A DNA stretch of 30,622 nt from Isoetes engelmannii (GCA_011763485.2 JAANSK020303709.1:1-30622); one strand, 5' to 3'; positions 20,543-30,460 are shown, counted from the first letter of the stretch. The notes: a model not told the origin generated them from the letters alone. A program made the numbers and translations.

Positions 20543-22996
20543 TTCACATTGTTTTCGTGTAAATGGTTTTGTGTTCAAGGCACTTTTAGCATTTTGAATA
20601 GCATCACTGTTGTACAATGCAAAATAGCTGGTTAAACATAGAAATCAAGTCCTGAGGTAAAATAAGTTCTTGGATAGCACTAGCAGTACACATGGCCTTT
20701 AGCTCTGCTTATGTAGTACTAGTGCTGAGAGTGAACCTCGGTTAGTGGATTACCCCCAAACAAAGAGACATTACCTGTATTGAATTTTCCTGTAAGCAAT
20801 CGTTTATGCAGTTTGACTTGATAATGAATGTTGCATTTTGAAGCAAAGTCTACACCCAATTCATTATAGAAATTCTACGTTTTACATTATATCACGACAT
20901 GCGGATTAAATCTGTCTCATCAAATCAAATTCCCGTGCTATCCATATTTGCGAAGCTGATGATGTCTACCAACAGATTCAAAACTTGAAACAAGATAAAA
21001 TAGTTTGATACTCTTCATATTTGACTGTCCGTCACTAACATTATTGAAATGGTTCCAAAGCCTAAAATTGATCTCTCGAAATGCTGCACAACCTCACTTG
21101 TGTACTGGCTTTGCTATGATGCAGACAATTTGGAGTACCATGTTAGCTTTCAGATATTTTCTTCTCTTATAAAAATATGTTGATCCACCTCCATGTTTTC
21201 GGCAACATATATAATAATGGGTGTGTTCATTCTCATGCCACAAATGTAGGAATGCCAGCCAAAATAATGCTTTGCAGGATGTCCAGTCTTGTGCTCCATT
21301 TCATTGTCCTTTTATCTATGCATTCTTATTTTGGCTTTAATGCACATGGTTAGATCAGCTTTTGTGCACAGCTGCACATGAAAATGCAATTTGACAAGTT
21401 TGCTTTGTAACTGAAGTGCAAGGGCCTTTAGGCAGTTAGAATGCAGATTGAAGGTAAGGGACTTCAGAAGGATTAGATTAATGTAGTAAGAAACAAAAAC
21501 TCAAATTTTTTCTTGAATCTGAACATATGATGTTGTTTTAGTTTTAAATTGTATAGGGAACATATGCTGCTGCTTAAGTTCATGTCAGGGGAATCTGAAA
21601 AGGTACTTCATGAGGCATGCCATGTGGGTTTTGGCTTGCAAGGGTGGTGCACATGGGGAGAATATATGTGTTGTTTGGTTGGCAGTTTTTGAGGATGCGG
21701 CATATCTACTTATCATTGAGCGACTTTAAGGTATGAAACTTGGGTGCATGTTAACATAGATTGTTTTGATTGCTCGTAATCATGTTTGGGACTGTGCAGT
21801 ATTGCTTGAAATTTGTCCCTTTTGAGGATTCCAACATGCTAGATTTTTCTTGCATATTGTGTTGCAGACAGAATTTTATGAAGGAAAAATAAGCAAGGTG
21901 CAGCTACGGTGCCCATTATGAGGTCGGACCATATTATTTGGATATGGAGCAGTAGTTATTAACAGTTTAGCTTCACGCCATGGATTTAGACCAAGATTTG
22001 TTGTTCTAGGGCCCTACTGGAGCTGGAGGTTGATACTGACCACAGTGGCAGCCCTGTTTGATGTCCCAAAGAATCCTATGCTAGTTTTTACAAACCAACC
22101 AGCATATTCGAAGGTGATTGTAGGCTTAGTTTGAAGGCACATGGTGTTATAGAGGGATCAACCATCATACATGAACAAATTACTTCATAATAAAGGATTT
22201 GGGTAGGATGGATGGTACAAGACACGTTTTCTTTTTTGGCTACTATCCTTGCTATAGGCCACTTCATGCATATGACTATTGCAATAACTAGCTAGATTAG
22301 ATCATGATGAAAAGCGACCACTGATAGGTATTTCGAGCTCCGAGGGAAAAGCATCAGCTGGTTCCCCGCATATACAATTACAAAAGGACGCGTGTGGTTG
22401 ATTTTGCAGACTGTCTTTTACACATGCAGAGGTTCTGGCACTGTGATCAGACCAGCATGTTCAATTAAAAAAAGTCTTGGTGTGATGCTCCTTCACTTTG
22501 CAGTATGCAGAAGATGTTAGCCAAGATGACTGTACTTCATGTTTTGATGAGATTTCATTACCTGGAGGATGTAATGTAGTTACAATTGAAAGGAAACACG
22601 ATACATCAGAAAGTGAGGTTTCAATGTCAATCAGAAAGTGTGGCTTCATTGTCAACTTCCTTGGCCTTATGTCAAGCGGACACAAGCAATGGTATATCCG
22701 ATGAGGTATCCTACATTGCTTGTACTTTATCCCATGACATCTGTAAGATATCCCTTTGCTATATAGAATTATGTAACAGTTTTGTGCGGAGTTACTCAGT
22801 AAAAGTAAACTTGCAGACGTGCTACAAATGGTTTCCAACAGCAAACCCGACGGCTAGCTGAAATTTCGGTCGACTGACCGATCAAGCTGGAAGCTCAAAC
22901 TACATTGTATAACCATATTCAATTCTATATTAGAAAAAACCACCCACACTAAATCTTCCAATTTGCTATGCAAAGTAATCAAACGTGCTTTTGGCT
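20543..22996. other. Non-coding DNA, no gene called
   Basis: This is AT-rich sequence with only short chance ORFs. One plus-strand stretch at 21922-22134 runs 70 codons without a stop but has no suitable start and no family I recognise. Confidence 0.5.
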
Positions 22997-23150
22997 AGTT
23001 TTTTTTAACAGGCTTGCCTAACTTCCCTTGCAATAATTCCTGCAATTTAGCCTATCCACCTGCCATGCCACATCATCTATTTTTAATCTTTATCGTTGGA
23101 TCTCCTTAATTTTCAATCTGCGGCTGAAGAAATTAGTTAACCTTTGAAAT
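22997..23150 (-). repeat. Dispersed repeat, copy 2, inverted relative to copy 1
   Basis: Read on the minus strand, this aligns with 185-340 in the same block order and ends TAGGCAAGCCTGTTAAAAAA. It lies just upstream of the segment that leads into the 56-bp tandem array. The family is unknown. Confidence 0.5.
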
Positions 23151-23172
23151 TCAGTCTCGTCTTCGTGCTTTT

Positions 23173-23355
23173 GCAGGTTCAAAGGGCCTACAGAAAGGCC
23201 CATTCAGAAAACTTTATTTCTCTCATTCGTCTTCTTGGTTATAATCAGCTTCCCTTGTATGGGATCCATAGCACCAGTGGGTCAGGTCCCATTGTGCTAA
23301 ATGTAGGTGATTTTGACCTCCAATCGATGGCCTCCAATCCGAGTACTATGTGTGT
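23173..23355 (+). other. Unrecognised exon-like segment leading into the tandem array
   Basis: It follows a good acceptor-like tract (CTTTTGCAG at about 23169-23177). One frame reads VQRAYRKAHSENFISLIRLL and continues open to the first 56-bp repeat. I do not recognise the protein, and no clear partner exon is present. It may be a fragment of a displaced gene or chance. Confidence 0.2.
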
Positions 23356-23508
23356 TATGGAGCCATTTCTATACTTCGCTTTTGCGGACTGGTAAGTTAT
23401 GGGGCGTGCACTATGGAGCCATTTCTATACTTCTCTTTTGCAGACTGGTAAGTTATGGGGCGTGCGCTATGAAGCCGTTTCTGTACTTCTCTTTTGCAGA
23501 CTGGTAAG
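23356..23508 (+). repeat. Tandem array, 56-bp unit, nearly 3 copies, with splice-like signals
   Basis: Copies start at 23356, 23412 and 23468, a constant period of 56 bp; the third is partial. Each unit holds a pyrimidine-rich tract, TTTTGCAG (TTTTGCGG in copy 1), the four bases ACTG, and then GTAAGTT. The arrangement therefore looks like a 3' splice site, a 4-nt exon and a consensus 5' splice site repeated in series. Copies 1 and 2 are very similar and copy 3 has a few changes. Confidence 0.85.
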
Positions 23509-23634
23509 TTTAAACAGGTTAATGAGGTTTTTCCATCCCACTTCTAATGCTTGCTTTTTTTCCAGCAAACATAAAGTCCACGGCACAGTTTGGTGAAACG
23601 TATACAACCAAGAGTTCCTTCTGCATTACATACT

Positions 23635-23647
23635 AAATCACAAGGTA
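23635..23647. repeat. LINE target-site duplication, left copy
   Basis: AAATCACAAGGTA; the matching copy after the poly(A) tail at 24312-24324 differs at one base. Confidence 0.75.
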
Positions 23648-24311
23648 TTTTAGAGCCACAATGCCTCATTCTTCTACAAAAAAACCATCACCTAAGTTTT
23701 TATTTTTTTCGCAAATATAACGTCTGGAGGAAGATTATTGAATTTTGGCATTGGGTTTGTCCTATCCTGGGACTAGAGATACATTCAACTTAGGTGGCCT
23801 GGGATTATATTGATCTCAGATATATGCTCCATTGTTGCTTCTTTGGTCAACGTGACACTTTGGACTATATGGAGACATCGGTGTGATGTGGCTCTGGGAG
23901 GGCAAGGAATTTCTATCGTGAAACTAAAGAACTACTTCAGTATGGAAGTGGCTTTAATGGCTTTGTCTCACCATAGGAAGATGGGGATGAACTATCATAA
24001 GGGACTAGACATAATTGACAAGATTGAAGGGTTTTACAGTTACTTTAAATGTCATTGGATGAGTTCTGAGGACCTAGTTCCAAATGTTGGGACAAGTGGA
24101 GGAAACCATCTGACTAACTGAATACGTTTGGTCTCTCTACTATCATGCTAAAGTGGAAATGGGAGTTCCTAAAGCACACATAGCAATGATGCATAGGGAT
24201 CTATGATATTGGCGCTAATTCTTTCTATCTATCCACTTTGGTGGATTCATTGTATTATATATCACTATTAATAAAAAATTCACTCTTACCCTTAAAAAAA
24301 AAAAAAAAACA
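23648..24311 (+). mobile_element. 5'-truncated LINE-1 (non-LTR retrotransposon) remnant
   Basis: A run of 16 A (24294-24309) ends the element. It is flanked by a near-perfect target duplication: AAATCACAAGGTA (23635-23647) and AAATCACTAGGTA (24312-24324), 12 of 13 identical. The last open frame, 23810-24121, carries the C-terminal signature seen after the zinc-binding domain of plant L1 ORF2 (NVTLWTIWRHRCDVALGG). Upstream, in another frame, comes FWHWVCPILG. The 5' end lacks endonuclease and reverse transcriptase, so this is a short 5'-truncated insertion, typical of incomplete target-primed reverse transcription. Confidence 0.82.
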
Positions 24312-24324
24312 AAATCACTAGGTA
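24312..24324. repeat. LINE target-site duplication, right copy
   Basis: AAATCACTAGGTA, directly after the poly(A) tail; it differs from the left copy at one base. Confidence 0.75.
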
Positions 24325-24451
24325 AAATAAATATCTTCATTGCAACCTATCTCCATTATGATGATTTTGTGGAATATAATGATTCCGCAGCTTGATATAT
24401 TTGGCTCTGGCATTGATCCTTTAGCCTTTAGAAAGCATTTAACAAGTTTAG

Positions 24452-24598
24452 ATGGCGGCGACAACAGCAGCATCAACAACAGCAGTAATAGAGTCTTTAA
24501 GCTTTAGCCACCATAGTTCTTCGGTTGAAAGAAGTTTGATTGGAAAGAAAGATGAGGTGGAAGTGAAAGTAATGCCAATAGTAAACCCTTGCAAATAG
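24452..24598 (+). CDS. Small ORF with a transit-peptide-like start (48 aa), possible gene fragment
   Basis: ATG at 24452 and TAG at 24596-24598. It begins MAATTAASTTAVIESLSFSH and then turns charged (ERSLIGKKDEVEVKV). The Ala/Ser/Thr-rich, acid-poor start resembles a plastid transit peptide. Just downstream, in another frame, LTENEDGEELELEARERSAM also looks protein-like, so the two may be parts of one gene broken by a frameshift or joined by an unseen splice. The family is not recognised. It is too short to be called a gene with confidence. Confidence 0.25.
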   Translation: MAATTAASTTAVIESLSFSHHSSSVERSLIGKKDEVEVKVMPIVNPCK

Positions 24599-26822
24599 GG
24601 TATAGACTATGGCTTACTGAAAACGAAGATGGAGAGGAGCTTGAGCTCGAAGCAAGAGAAAGGTCTGCCATGCATTTACATTTTTTCAAATATTTGAATG
24701 CATGTTGTAGCGCAATGGATAATCAACAAACATTGCCATTTGGTGACAGGCCATTCTTCAGTTATAGCTTTGGATCTATTGGGTTTTAAGGTAATCATTG
24801 AAGCACACTTGTACCAAACAATATATGCAACTATTTGGTAATTGTCGTATTTAATCCTATAATTACACGTGGGATTTTCTATAACAGACTTCCAACCTCC
24901 TTTGAAAGCTTGTAGATAGAGATTGTCCATATCAAGAAGTATGATTACATCTTGGGCTAAATGTGGCTAAATAGAGGAAGTATATAAGTTGATAACCAGT
25001 TACTAGATTGCATTTGGAACGCATTGAGCTTAGGCCACCACCTCATCTGATATTGTTGTGTCCTTATTGATACATGATCAGAGAAATTTCAGCACAGAAA
25101 TTTCATCCGATAACAATGAAGAGAGCTGCCCAAGCATTATGTAATAGGACAGGGTGCTACAGGTAAAAGTTTGGGGTCTAATGCTTATCTCTAACTTTAT
25201 ACAGTATGTGGTTTTGCAATGCCTCACGTGATGCAATGTCCTTGGTCTAGAGCATCTTCTATAAGAAGGGTTCAGACTTTCCCGATTACAATATGTCATT
25301 CTCGGGATACGGACTCGCGATATACACGCAATTTTGAACAACCGCTTTTGGTGAATCCACACTTCAACAACTTTCTGCAAAACCCCTTCTATAGAGGACT
25401 ATTTTATGATGGTGTTTGCTGGCCAAACTTAAAAAAAACCCCTTGCGAGCTCCAAGTATGACCATAGGATCTCATTTCTCCGAGTTTTCCACCATGTGTT
25501 GGACCTAATATTCCACAACATGCATATGTTTGTCCATTCTAAGGTTGCACATGTAAGCAGAAGGGTATAACTTCAGGAGTTTTTTCCTCTCTCTATGGTT
25601 GTGGTAAAGAGCCTTGCACGTCTTGTAAAAGAGTGTCCAGATTTATAAATACTTACGCAAGCATACAGGTGGGGAATAAGCCATGCCATTGCATCTAAAA
25701 AAAAGTACTTTATCTGCCAAGCACATTTACAGTAGTGTTCTACAGAATCTCAAGTAAATCGCAGCACTAACGTATTTTCCTTTCCAAAATAGGGGCTTGG
25801 CTTGGTAAGAGTTTCAACTAGCTTGCAAAATTGTAGCTTAACATTGTGGCATCTGACTTAAATTGATAAGGGATTTCAATTCGTCCAAGGCAGGAGGATT
25901 CCATTGGGTAGATAATACATATAACCATTAATTTAACCGTTTACACTCCTACAAGTTTTATGTTGCTTTCATATTTATAAGTGATATGATAGCATAAATG
26001 TATTATTGATGGTCTATGTAGAAGCGTACAACTAAAAATGTGTAGAATGGGCTATTATTATTGTGCAAATATGGCCACCAAACTTCTCATGTAATTTGCA
26101 CTCACAAATGCTGAACAAATTATCATTTATAACGTCGTTTGATCTGGTTTAAGTCCATTTATGTAGGCATATGATTGCAACGAGAAATTTATAAAATTTG
26201 TTGTGACAGTTTTATTGCCCTTTTAAAATTTTAGCATTCAGCCAATTCACATATGTTCTTATTTCTATGAATAGGAAGAAAGGATTAATTCTTTGTGCTT
26301 ACCTTCTATGTTGAATCCCTTGGCAATCATCTTATAGATACAACATTGTGGCCATTGGTATATAGTTCTTTTATGATTATCTAGATAAGAAACTACCTTT
26401 GTTTTTTATGCTTTGGCTTTTACTGATTTGACTAATGATTCTGTAGATTCAGTAAATTATACTGGACTGTATCTTAGAGCCAAGGGCCTGCTTCATTATG
26501 TCATCAATGGAAAATGTATGTTCAAGTTTTGTAAATGCACGGAGGATCCATTTGATTTACTGCATCTTCCTCTCAAATTGTTAGACTGCTAAATCATAAA
26601 CCCTACACTATCTGTGCATAGGTCAGCTAGAAGATAGTTATTACAGTATGCTTTTACATCTGAAATGTGCAAGTGATGGATAGAGATGAAGACTTGATAG
26701 AACGTCTTTGAACTACATTTGAAGTTGTTGTTTTTCTAAAGCCTGATAAGCTTTAATTCTCCTTGGAACCATGAGCATACAAATTTGGAATATGATGGCA
26801 ATTTTGTTGCGTAGTTTTTTTA

Positions 26823-26898
26823 TATATATCAATTCTTGAAAAATATAAAATATGCAATTATATATATCAATTCTTGAAAAATCTAAAATATGCAATGT
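26823..26898 (+). repeat. 38-bp tandem duplication
   Basis: Two copies (26823-26860 and 26861-26898) start TATATATCAATTCTTGAAAA and differ at only a few positions (ATAT versus ATCT in the middle). This is a simple AT-rich duplication. Confidence 0.85.
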
Positions 26899-27090
26899 CA
26901 TATTCGATGTGAAACATTAGTTTACTTCCATTATCAGAGATGCATTTTCCACTTTCTTGGAAATTTTATCTCTTGGTTGACATCACTAGGATATTTTGGA
27001 AAGACTGAAATTGTGGTAATGCATCATGCAACCATAGTTATGGAAGGGCGCTCATGGCGTCGCCTATGGTTTTTGCTTCGTTCTTTTGAT

Positions 27091-27570
27091 CATAGCTCTT
27101 GATTCCGGTGTCGGTTTTGGGCGTGCTTGGGCTTGCTGAAAAGCTCGTGACGTGCTCCTTCCAGTGATATAATATTTGGGTGCTGATTTGGTCCTTCCAG
27201 TGACATAAGATTTGGGTGCTGATTTGGTCGGTTTGCTGCAGAGAAAGGGTCTAGCAGTTCCGGGCCCCTTCTTGGTGATGGCAGGGTTTGCTGCCCAAGT
27301 ACTTTGGCCACAACTCTTGCCTACGGTGTCGATTTTGAGCGAGCTTAGGCTTGTTGGAAAGCTTGTAGTGTGCTCCTTCCATTTACATAAGCCTTGGATG
27401 TTGATTTGGTTGGTTTGATGAACAGAAAGGGTCTGACAGGTCCGGCCCTGTTTATGACGGTAGGGTTTGGTTGCAATACTTTTTTGTCCATAACTCTCAC
27501 ACACTGTGTCAGTTTTGAGCTTGTTTGGGCTCGTTGGAAAGCTTGAAGCGAAGACTATCCTGCGGTATTG
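27091..27570 (+). repeat. ~180-bp tandem repeat, about 2.5 copies, with a nested 36-bp duplication
   Basis: Copies start at 27091 (CATAGCTCTTGATTCCGGTG), 27309 (CACAACTCTTGCCTACGGTG) and 27489 (CATAACTCTCACACACTGTG). All share GTTGGAAAGCTTG-like and AGAAAGGGTCTG-like blocks, though the third is partial. The first copy is 218 bp because a 36-bp block, CCTTCCAGTGATATAATATT onward, is duplicated at 27157-27192 and 27193-27228. The second copy is 180 bp. The array sits at the head of the degenerate coding-like region that follows, so it may be the untranslated part of an old retroelement. Confidence 0.8.
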
Positions 27571-28050
27571 ATTTTGTCCAAGAAATCAGTCGAATTGCAG
27601 GTGGATTAGGGTCTGATTACTTCAGCTCTTTTTGGCGAAGTGACGAGATCCAGTCGTAGTCCTTCAAAGCGCACCACAAGTAATCCAGATTTGCTGCAAC
27701 AGAATGCTGATAAGGACTCTATGGTAGTTTCTCCATGGATGGGCATCTTGGATGCTTATAGGCCGGCCCGTGAAGGTGCAACTGTAGTTGTTGGGAGTGC
27801 TTTTGCATATCGAATGAGAAAGGAAAAACTGCTTCTGTGCACCTTAATCCCTTAGCAGCATTACCACATGTTCAATCCTCTTCTGTTGTCATGTCTGTAG
27901 AGGCTGGAGGATCATATGTTTCTTCTCCTCATCTTAATTCCCACTCCCTCTTCTTTGGTTGTACCCTCGATTGCGGTTTCTTTGCATGCCACAACGATCA
28001 CGTCTTCTTGTATTGTGGATGGTGAGAGGTCAATTGCATAAGGTTCGGTG

Positions 28051-28342
28051 CTTCCAACACATGTTGGAGGTTCTGTTGGAGAGGGAGTTGAGGTCTCGAC
28101 ACTTCCAGCACATGTTGGAGGTCCTTCAAGGTAAATGATGTCTTGGGCGTTGGTTGGTGGGAGTTCTGGACAATCTGCACCTCCAACGCAAGTTGAAAGT
28201 CATGTGGTACCAGCCAGCAGGGTCTTGGGTGAGGTGATCTTCCAATGCATGTTGGAAGTATATCTGGACAACTTGTCCATCCTGCAAATGTTGGAGCTTC
28301 TTCGGGGCAAATGCAACTTCCAACGAGTGTTTGGAGGTTCTT
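28051..28342 (+). repeat. Cluster of six degenerate ~20-bp near-palindromic units
   Basis: Units start at 28051 (CTTCCAACACATGTTGGAGG), 28102, 28181, 28239 (CTTCCAATGCATGTTGGAAG), 28281 and 28317, with spacings of 36 to 79 bp. The core is TTCCAAC-NNNN-GTTGGA, an inverted repeat. In plus-strand frames several units encode LPTHVGGS-like peptides followed by Gly, Ser and Gln, so the array may be a decayed peptide repeat rather than a DNA signal. Confidence 0.7.
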
Positions 28343-28791
28343 CCAGGCAAGAAGATTTTTCGCCATTGCCATCTAGAGGGGCACAAGTGAAGATGACAGT
28401 GTCGACCTCTACCTCTGTAGCTGCATCTTTTGTTGCTGCGCCTTTTGCTTATAGTAGCCTCTACCCCTTGGAGGTCACCCGACACTATTGGACGAGTCAC
28501 ATGTGTTCATTTTTCAGAGTGGTTGTGCAAAGGATTATCATCTCCTGCCACATCTGCTCATGTGTCAGAGGCTATATCCACCATGGTGGATAATGACCAG
28601 AAGGAGGTGGCATCCTATCTTCAACAATTGCATGCTAAGTAGGGCTCCATGGATGCTCAACTCACACCAGAGAATATTTTCTATGAAGTGCAGGAGTGTC
28701 GATCAGCCTTTGAGCGGTTTGAATCACCAGTCGTGCAGATTAGTCACGAGACCCATCGTCGTCATGTGGAGCAAACTTGTTGCATGCTCGG

Positions 28792-29499
28792 TGGTATGCC
28801 ACTTCACGGACCCATCTAGACTTGAAACGTTCATGGTTGTCAGCGCATCTTCATAAGCTGGGCCTTCCACCTTATCAATCCATCAAGCTAGTAGCAAAAG
28901 ATCAACGGTGTTTCTTTCCCATGTTTGGTTTGCCTGAACCAGCCGCCCAACTTATTGAACGTACCTTTTGTGGAGGCACTTTCTTTTGTATCAGCAATAC
29001 GTGTCTAGTTCCTTCTTAGGCAAACCAGAGGCTCTGCATGCCCCATTCTGGATTTCCATTGACGACTTTCCTCCAGAGATACATGACTCAGAGTTCATTT
29101 CCGCCATTGCAAATGAGATTGGGCTACATCTTCATGGACCCATTTCATGGTATGCCACTTCATGGACCCATTTCTAGACTTGAAACGTATGGGGTCGTGG
29201 TTGTCGGGGCATCTTCATAAGTTGGGTCTTCCACCTTATCAATCCATCAAGCTAGTAGCAAAAGATCAGCGATGTTTCCTTCTCATGTTTGGTTTGCCTG
29301 AACCAGCCGCCCAACTTATTGAGCGTACCCTTTGTGGAGGCACTTTCTTTTGTATCAGCAATACATGCCTGGTTCCTTCCTAGGCAAACCAGAGGCTCTG
29401 CGTGCCCCAATCTGGATTTCCATTGACGACTTTCCTCCAGAGATGTAAGACTCATCGTTCATTTCAGCCATTGCAAATGAGATTGGGCTACATTTTCAA
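28792..29499 (+). repeat. Tandem duplication, ~356-bp unit, two copies
   Basis: Copy 1 is 28792-29147 and copy 2 is 29148-29499, both starting TGGTATGCCACTTCA. By eye they are above 90% identical with small indels. Each encodes the same gag/ORF1-like segment (LGLPPYQSIKLVAKDQR through WISIDDFPPE). Both carry the same break, where the upstream frame ends at a TAG while the downstream part continues in another frame. Confidence 0.9.
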
Positions 29500-29557
29500 C
29501 ACTCAATATTGCATAAGAGGCCTAGAACCACGATCTTAGCGGGTTCTAACATTGTAA

Positions 29558-29566
29558 TCCCATATA
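29558..29566. repeat. Probable 9-bp target-site duplication, left copy
   Basis: TCCCATATA; the right copy at 30452-30460 is TCTAATATA, with two mismatches. Confidence 0.55.
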
Positions 29567-29735
29567 GGGAAAATTACCTAAATGCCCCTATAGTTTGCGT
29601 ATTTTACCAAAATACCCCTCGTATTTTGATTATTTCCCAAAATGCCCTTGGTCAACAAAATAGCACTGTATTTTGACGTATTTACCTAAATGCCCCTCTA
29701 AGTTTCACAAAATTACCAAAATTGCCCTTACTAAA
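29567..29735 (+). repeat. Left terminal inverted repeat, built of repeated 15-bp motifs
   Basis: It contains five copies of a TACCWAAATGCCCCT-like motif (near 29575, 29604, 29635, 29686 and 29714), spaced roughly 28 to 50 bp apart, with linkers such as GTTTGCGTATTT and TTGGTCAACAAAATA. The same series, inverted, makes up the right end. Confidence 0.85.
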
Positions 29736-30269
29736 ATTTCACTAAAGTTTTCCTGATATCCACACCAACGGAACTCCACCGCCTTCCTGATTTTTCTCTC
29801 CAAACTGAGCAGCGAAGATCTTCATCGGAATTAGCGTGATAGCAACCAAAATCATCCTCCAACCTTATAGCAGCAGGAATCGTCAAAAAAATTGGTCAAA
29901 AAGTAGTCGAAATTTTGAAGCAAGACAGCCGAAAATTGCATGCATAAGAAACCAGCGAATTATTTTGTCAGGAGCTTTTGTGAAGCAATCAGAGAGCATT
30001 CTTTTTGGATCTTGTTCTTCCAAGTGACATCAGGTAAAAATGAAGCTTCTTTTATTGAACTTTCTCTCTAGAATTTCTTCATTGTTTATCGATTGTGCTT
30101 TTTTGCTTGGTCCAGGAATTCCTACTGCTTGCAAAACCTTCAGTTTGGATCCACTGCAGTAATTATTTAGTGCTTATTGCAGTAATTTAAGGGATCAATT
30201 CTTAAAAATGGCATCGTTATATCAAAATTATTGGCTACTGTGTTTATTTCTAGGATGCGAGGGCATTTC

Positions 30270-30451
30270 AGTAAATTCTAATGTATATGAGGGGCATTTT
30301 GGTAATTTCACAATAAATTGAAGGGCATTTAGGTAAATACGTCAAAATACAGTGGTATTTTGTTGACCAAGGGCATTTTGGCAAATAAATAAAATACGAG
30401 GGGCATTTTGGTAAAATACGCAAACTATAGGGGCATTTAGGTAAATTTCCC
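30270..30451 (-). repeat. Right terminal inverted repeat
   Basis: Read on the minus strand it follows the left repeat from the outer end inwards, with the same motif series and linkers. It is about 95% identical over the outer ~130 bp, then diverges. Confidence 0.85.
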
Positions 30452-30460
30452 TCTAATATA
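30452..30460. repeat. Probable 9-bp target-site duplication, right copy
   Basis: TCTAATATA, directly outside the right inverted repeat; two mismatches to the left copy. Confidence 0.55.

Larger units (their letters stand above)
24325..27090. other. AT-rich non-coding DNA
   Basis: Apart from the small ORF at 24452-24598 and a 38-bp tandem duplication at 26823-26898, I see no gene, RNA gene or element ends. The remaining ORFs are short and uncharacteristic. Confidence 0.5.
27600..29505 (+). pseudogene. Degenerate gag/ORF1-like coding region of an unclassified retroelement
   Basis: Protein-like stretches follow one another on the plus strand, broken by stops and frame changes. They are MTRSSRSPSKRTTSNPDLLQ (27640), a Ser/Val-rich part near 27850, a repeat-rich part (28051-28342), GLSSPATSAHVSEAISTM (about 28530-28590) and two tandem copies of a segment containing GLPEPAAQLIERTFCGGTFF followed by FWISIDDFPPEIHDSEFISA. 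The last motif resembles the DUF4283-type domain of plant LINE ORF1 and gag-like proteins (inference from the pattern, not a search). No reverse transcriptase was found nearby, and the element's ends are not defined. Confidence 0.45.
29567..30451. mobile_element. Non-autonomous Mutator-like element (885 bp) with long inverted repeats
   Basis: The left end starts GGGAAAATTACCTAAATGCC and the right end is the inverted match (GGGAAATTTACCTAAATGCC on the minus strand). Over the first ~130 bp the two ends differ at about six positions by eye, and weaker similarity extends to ~170 bp. Outside lie TCCCATATA (29558-29566) and TCTAATATA (30452-30460), 7 of 9 identical, a likely decayed 9-bp target duplication. 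Long inverted repeats starting with G and a 9-bp duplication fit Mutator-like elements. The ~500-bp interior has no transposase, only a 63-codon ORF and intron-like signals (CAG|GTAAAAATG at about 30034 and GGTCCAG|GAATT at about 30115). Confidence 0.75.

Noticed and set aside
22461-22861. ORFs on both strands (127 aa minus, 91 aa plus)
   Set aside because: Mutually overlapping, no recognisable domain and no splice context.
22866-22884. Short hairpin-like CGGTCGACTGACCG
   Set aside because: The stem is only 5 bp and there is no T run or gene to terminate.
25078-25461. ORFs on both strands (100 and 80 aa)
   Set aside because: No motif; overlapping antisense pair in AT-rich DNA.
28051-28342. 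CRISPR-like spaced palindromes
   Set aside because: Plant nuclear DNA, degenerate units, irregular spacing and no cas genes.
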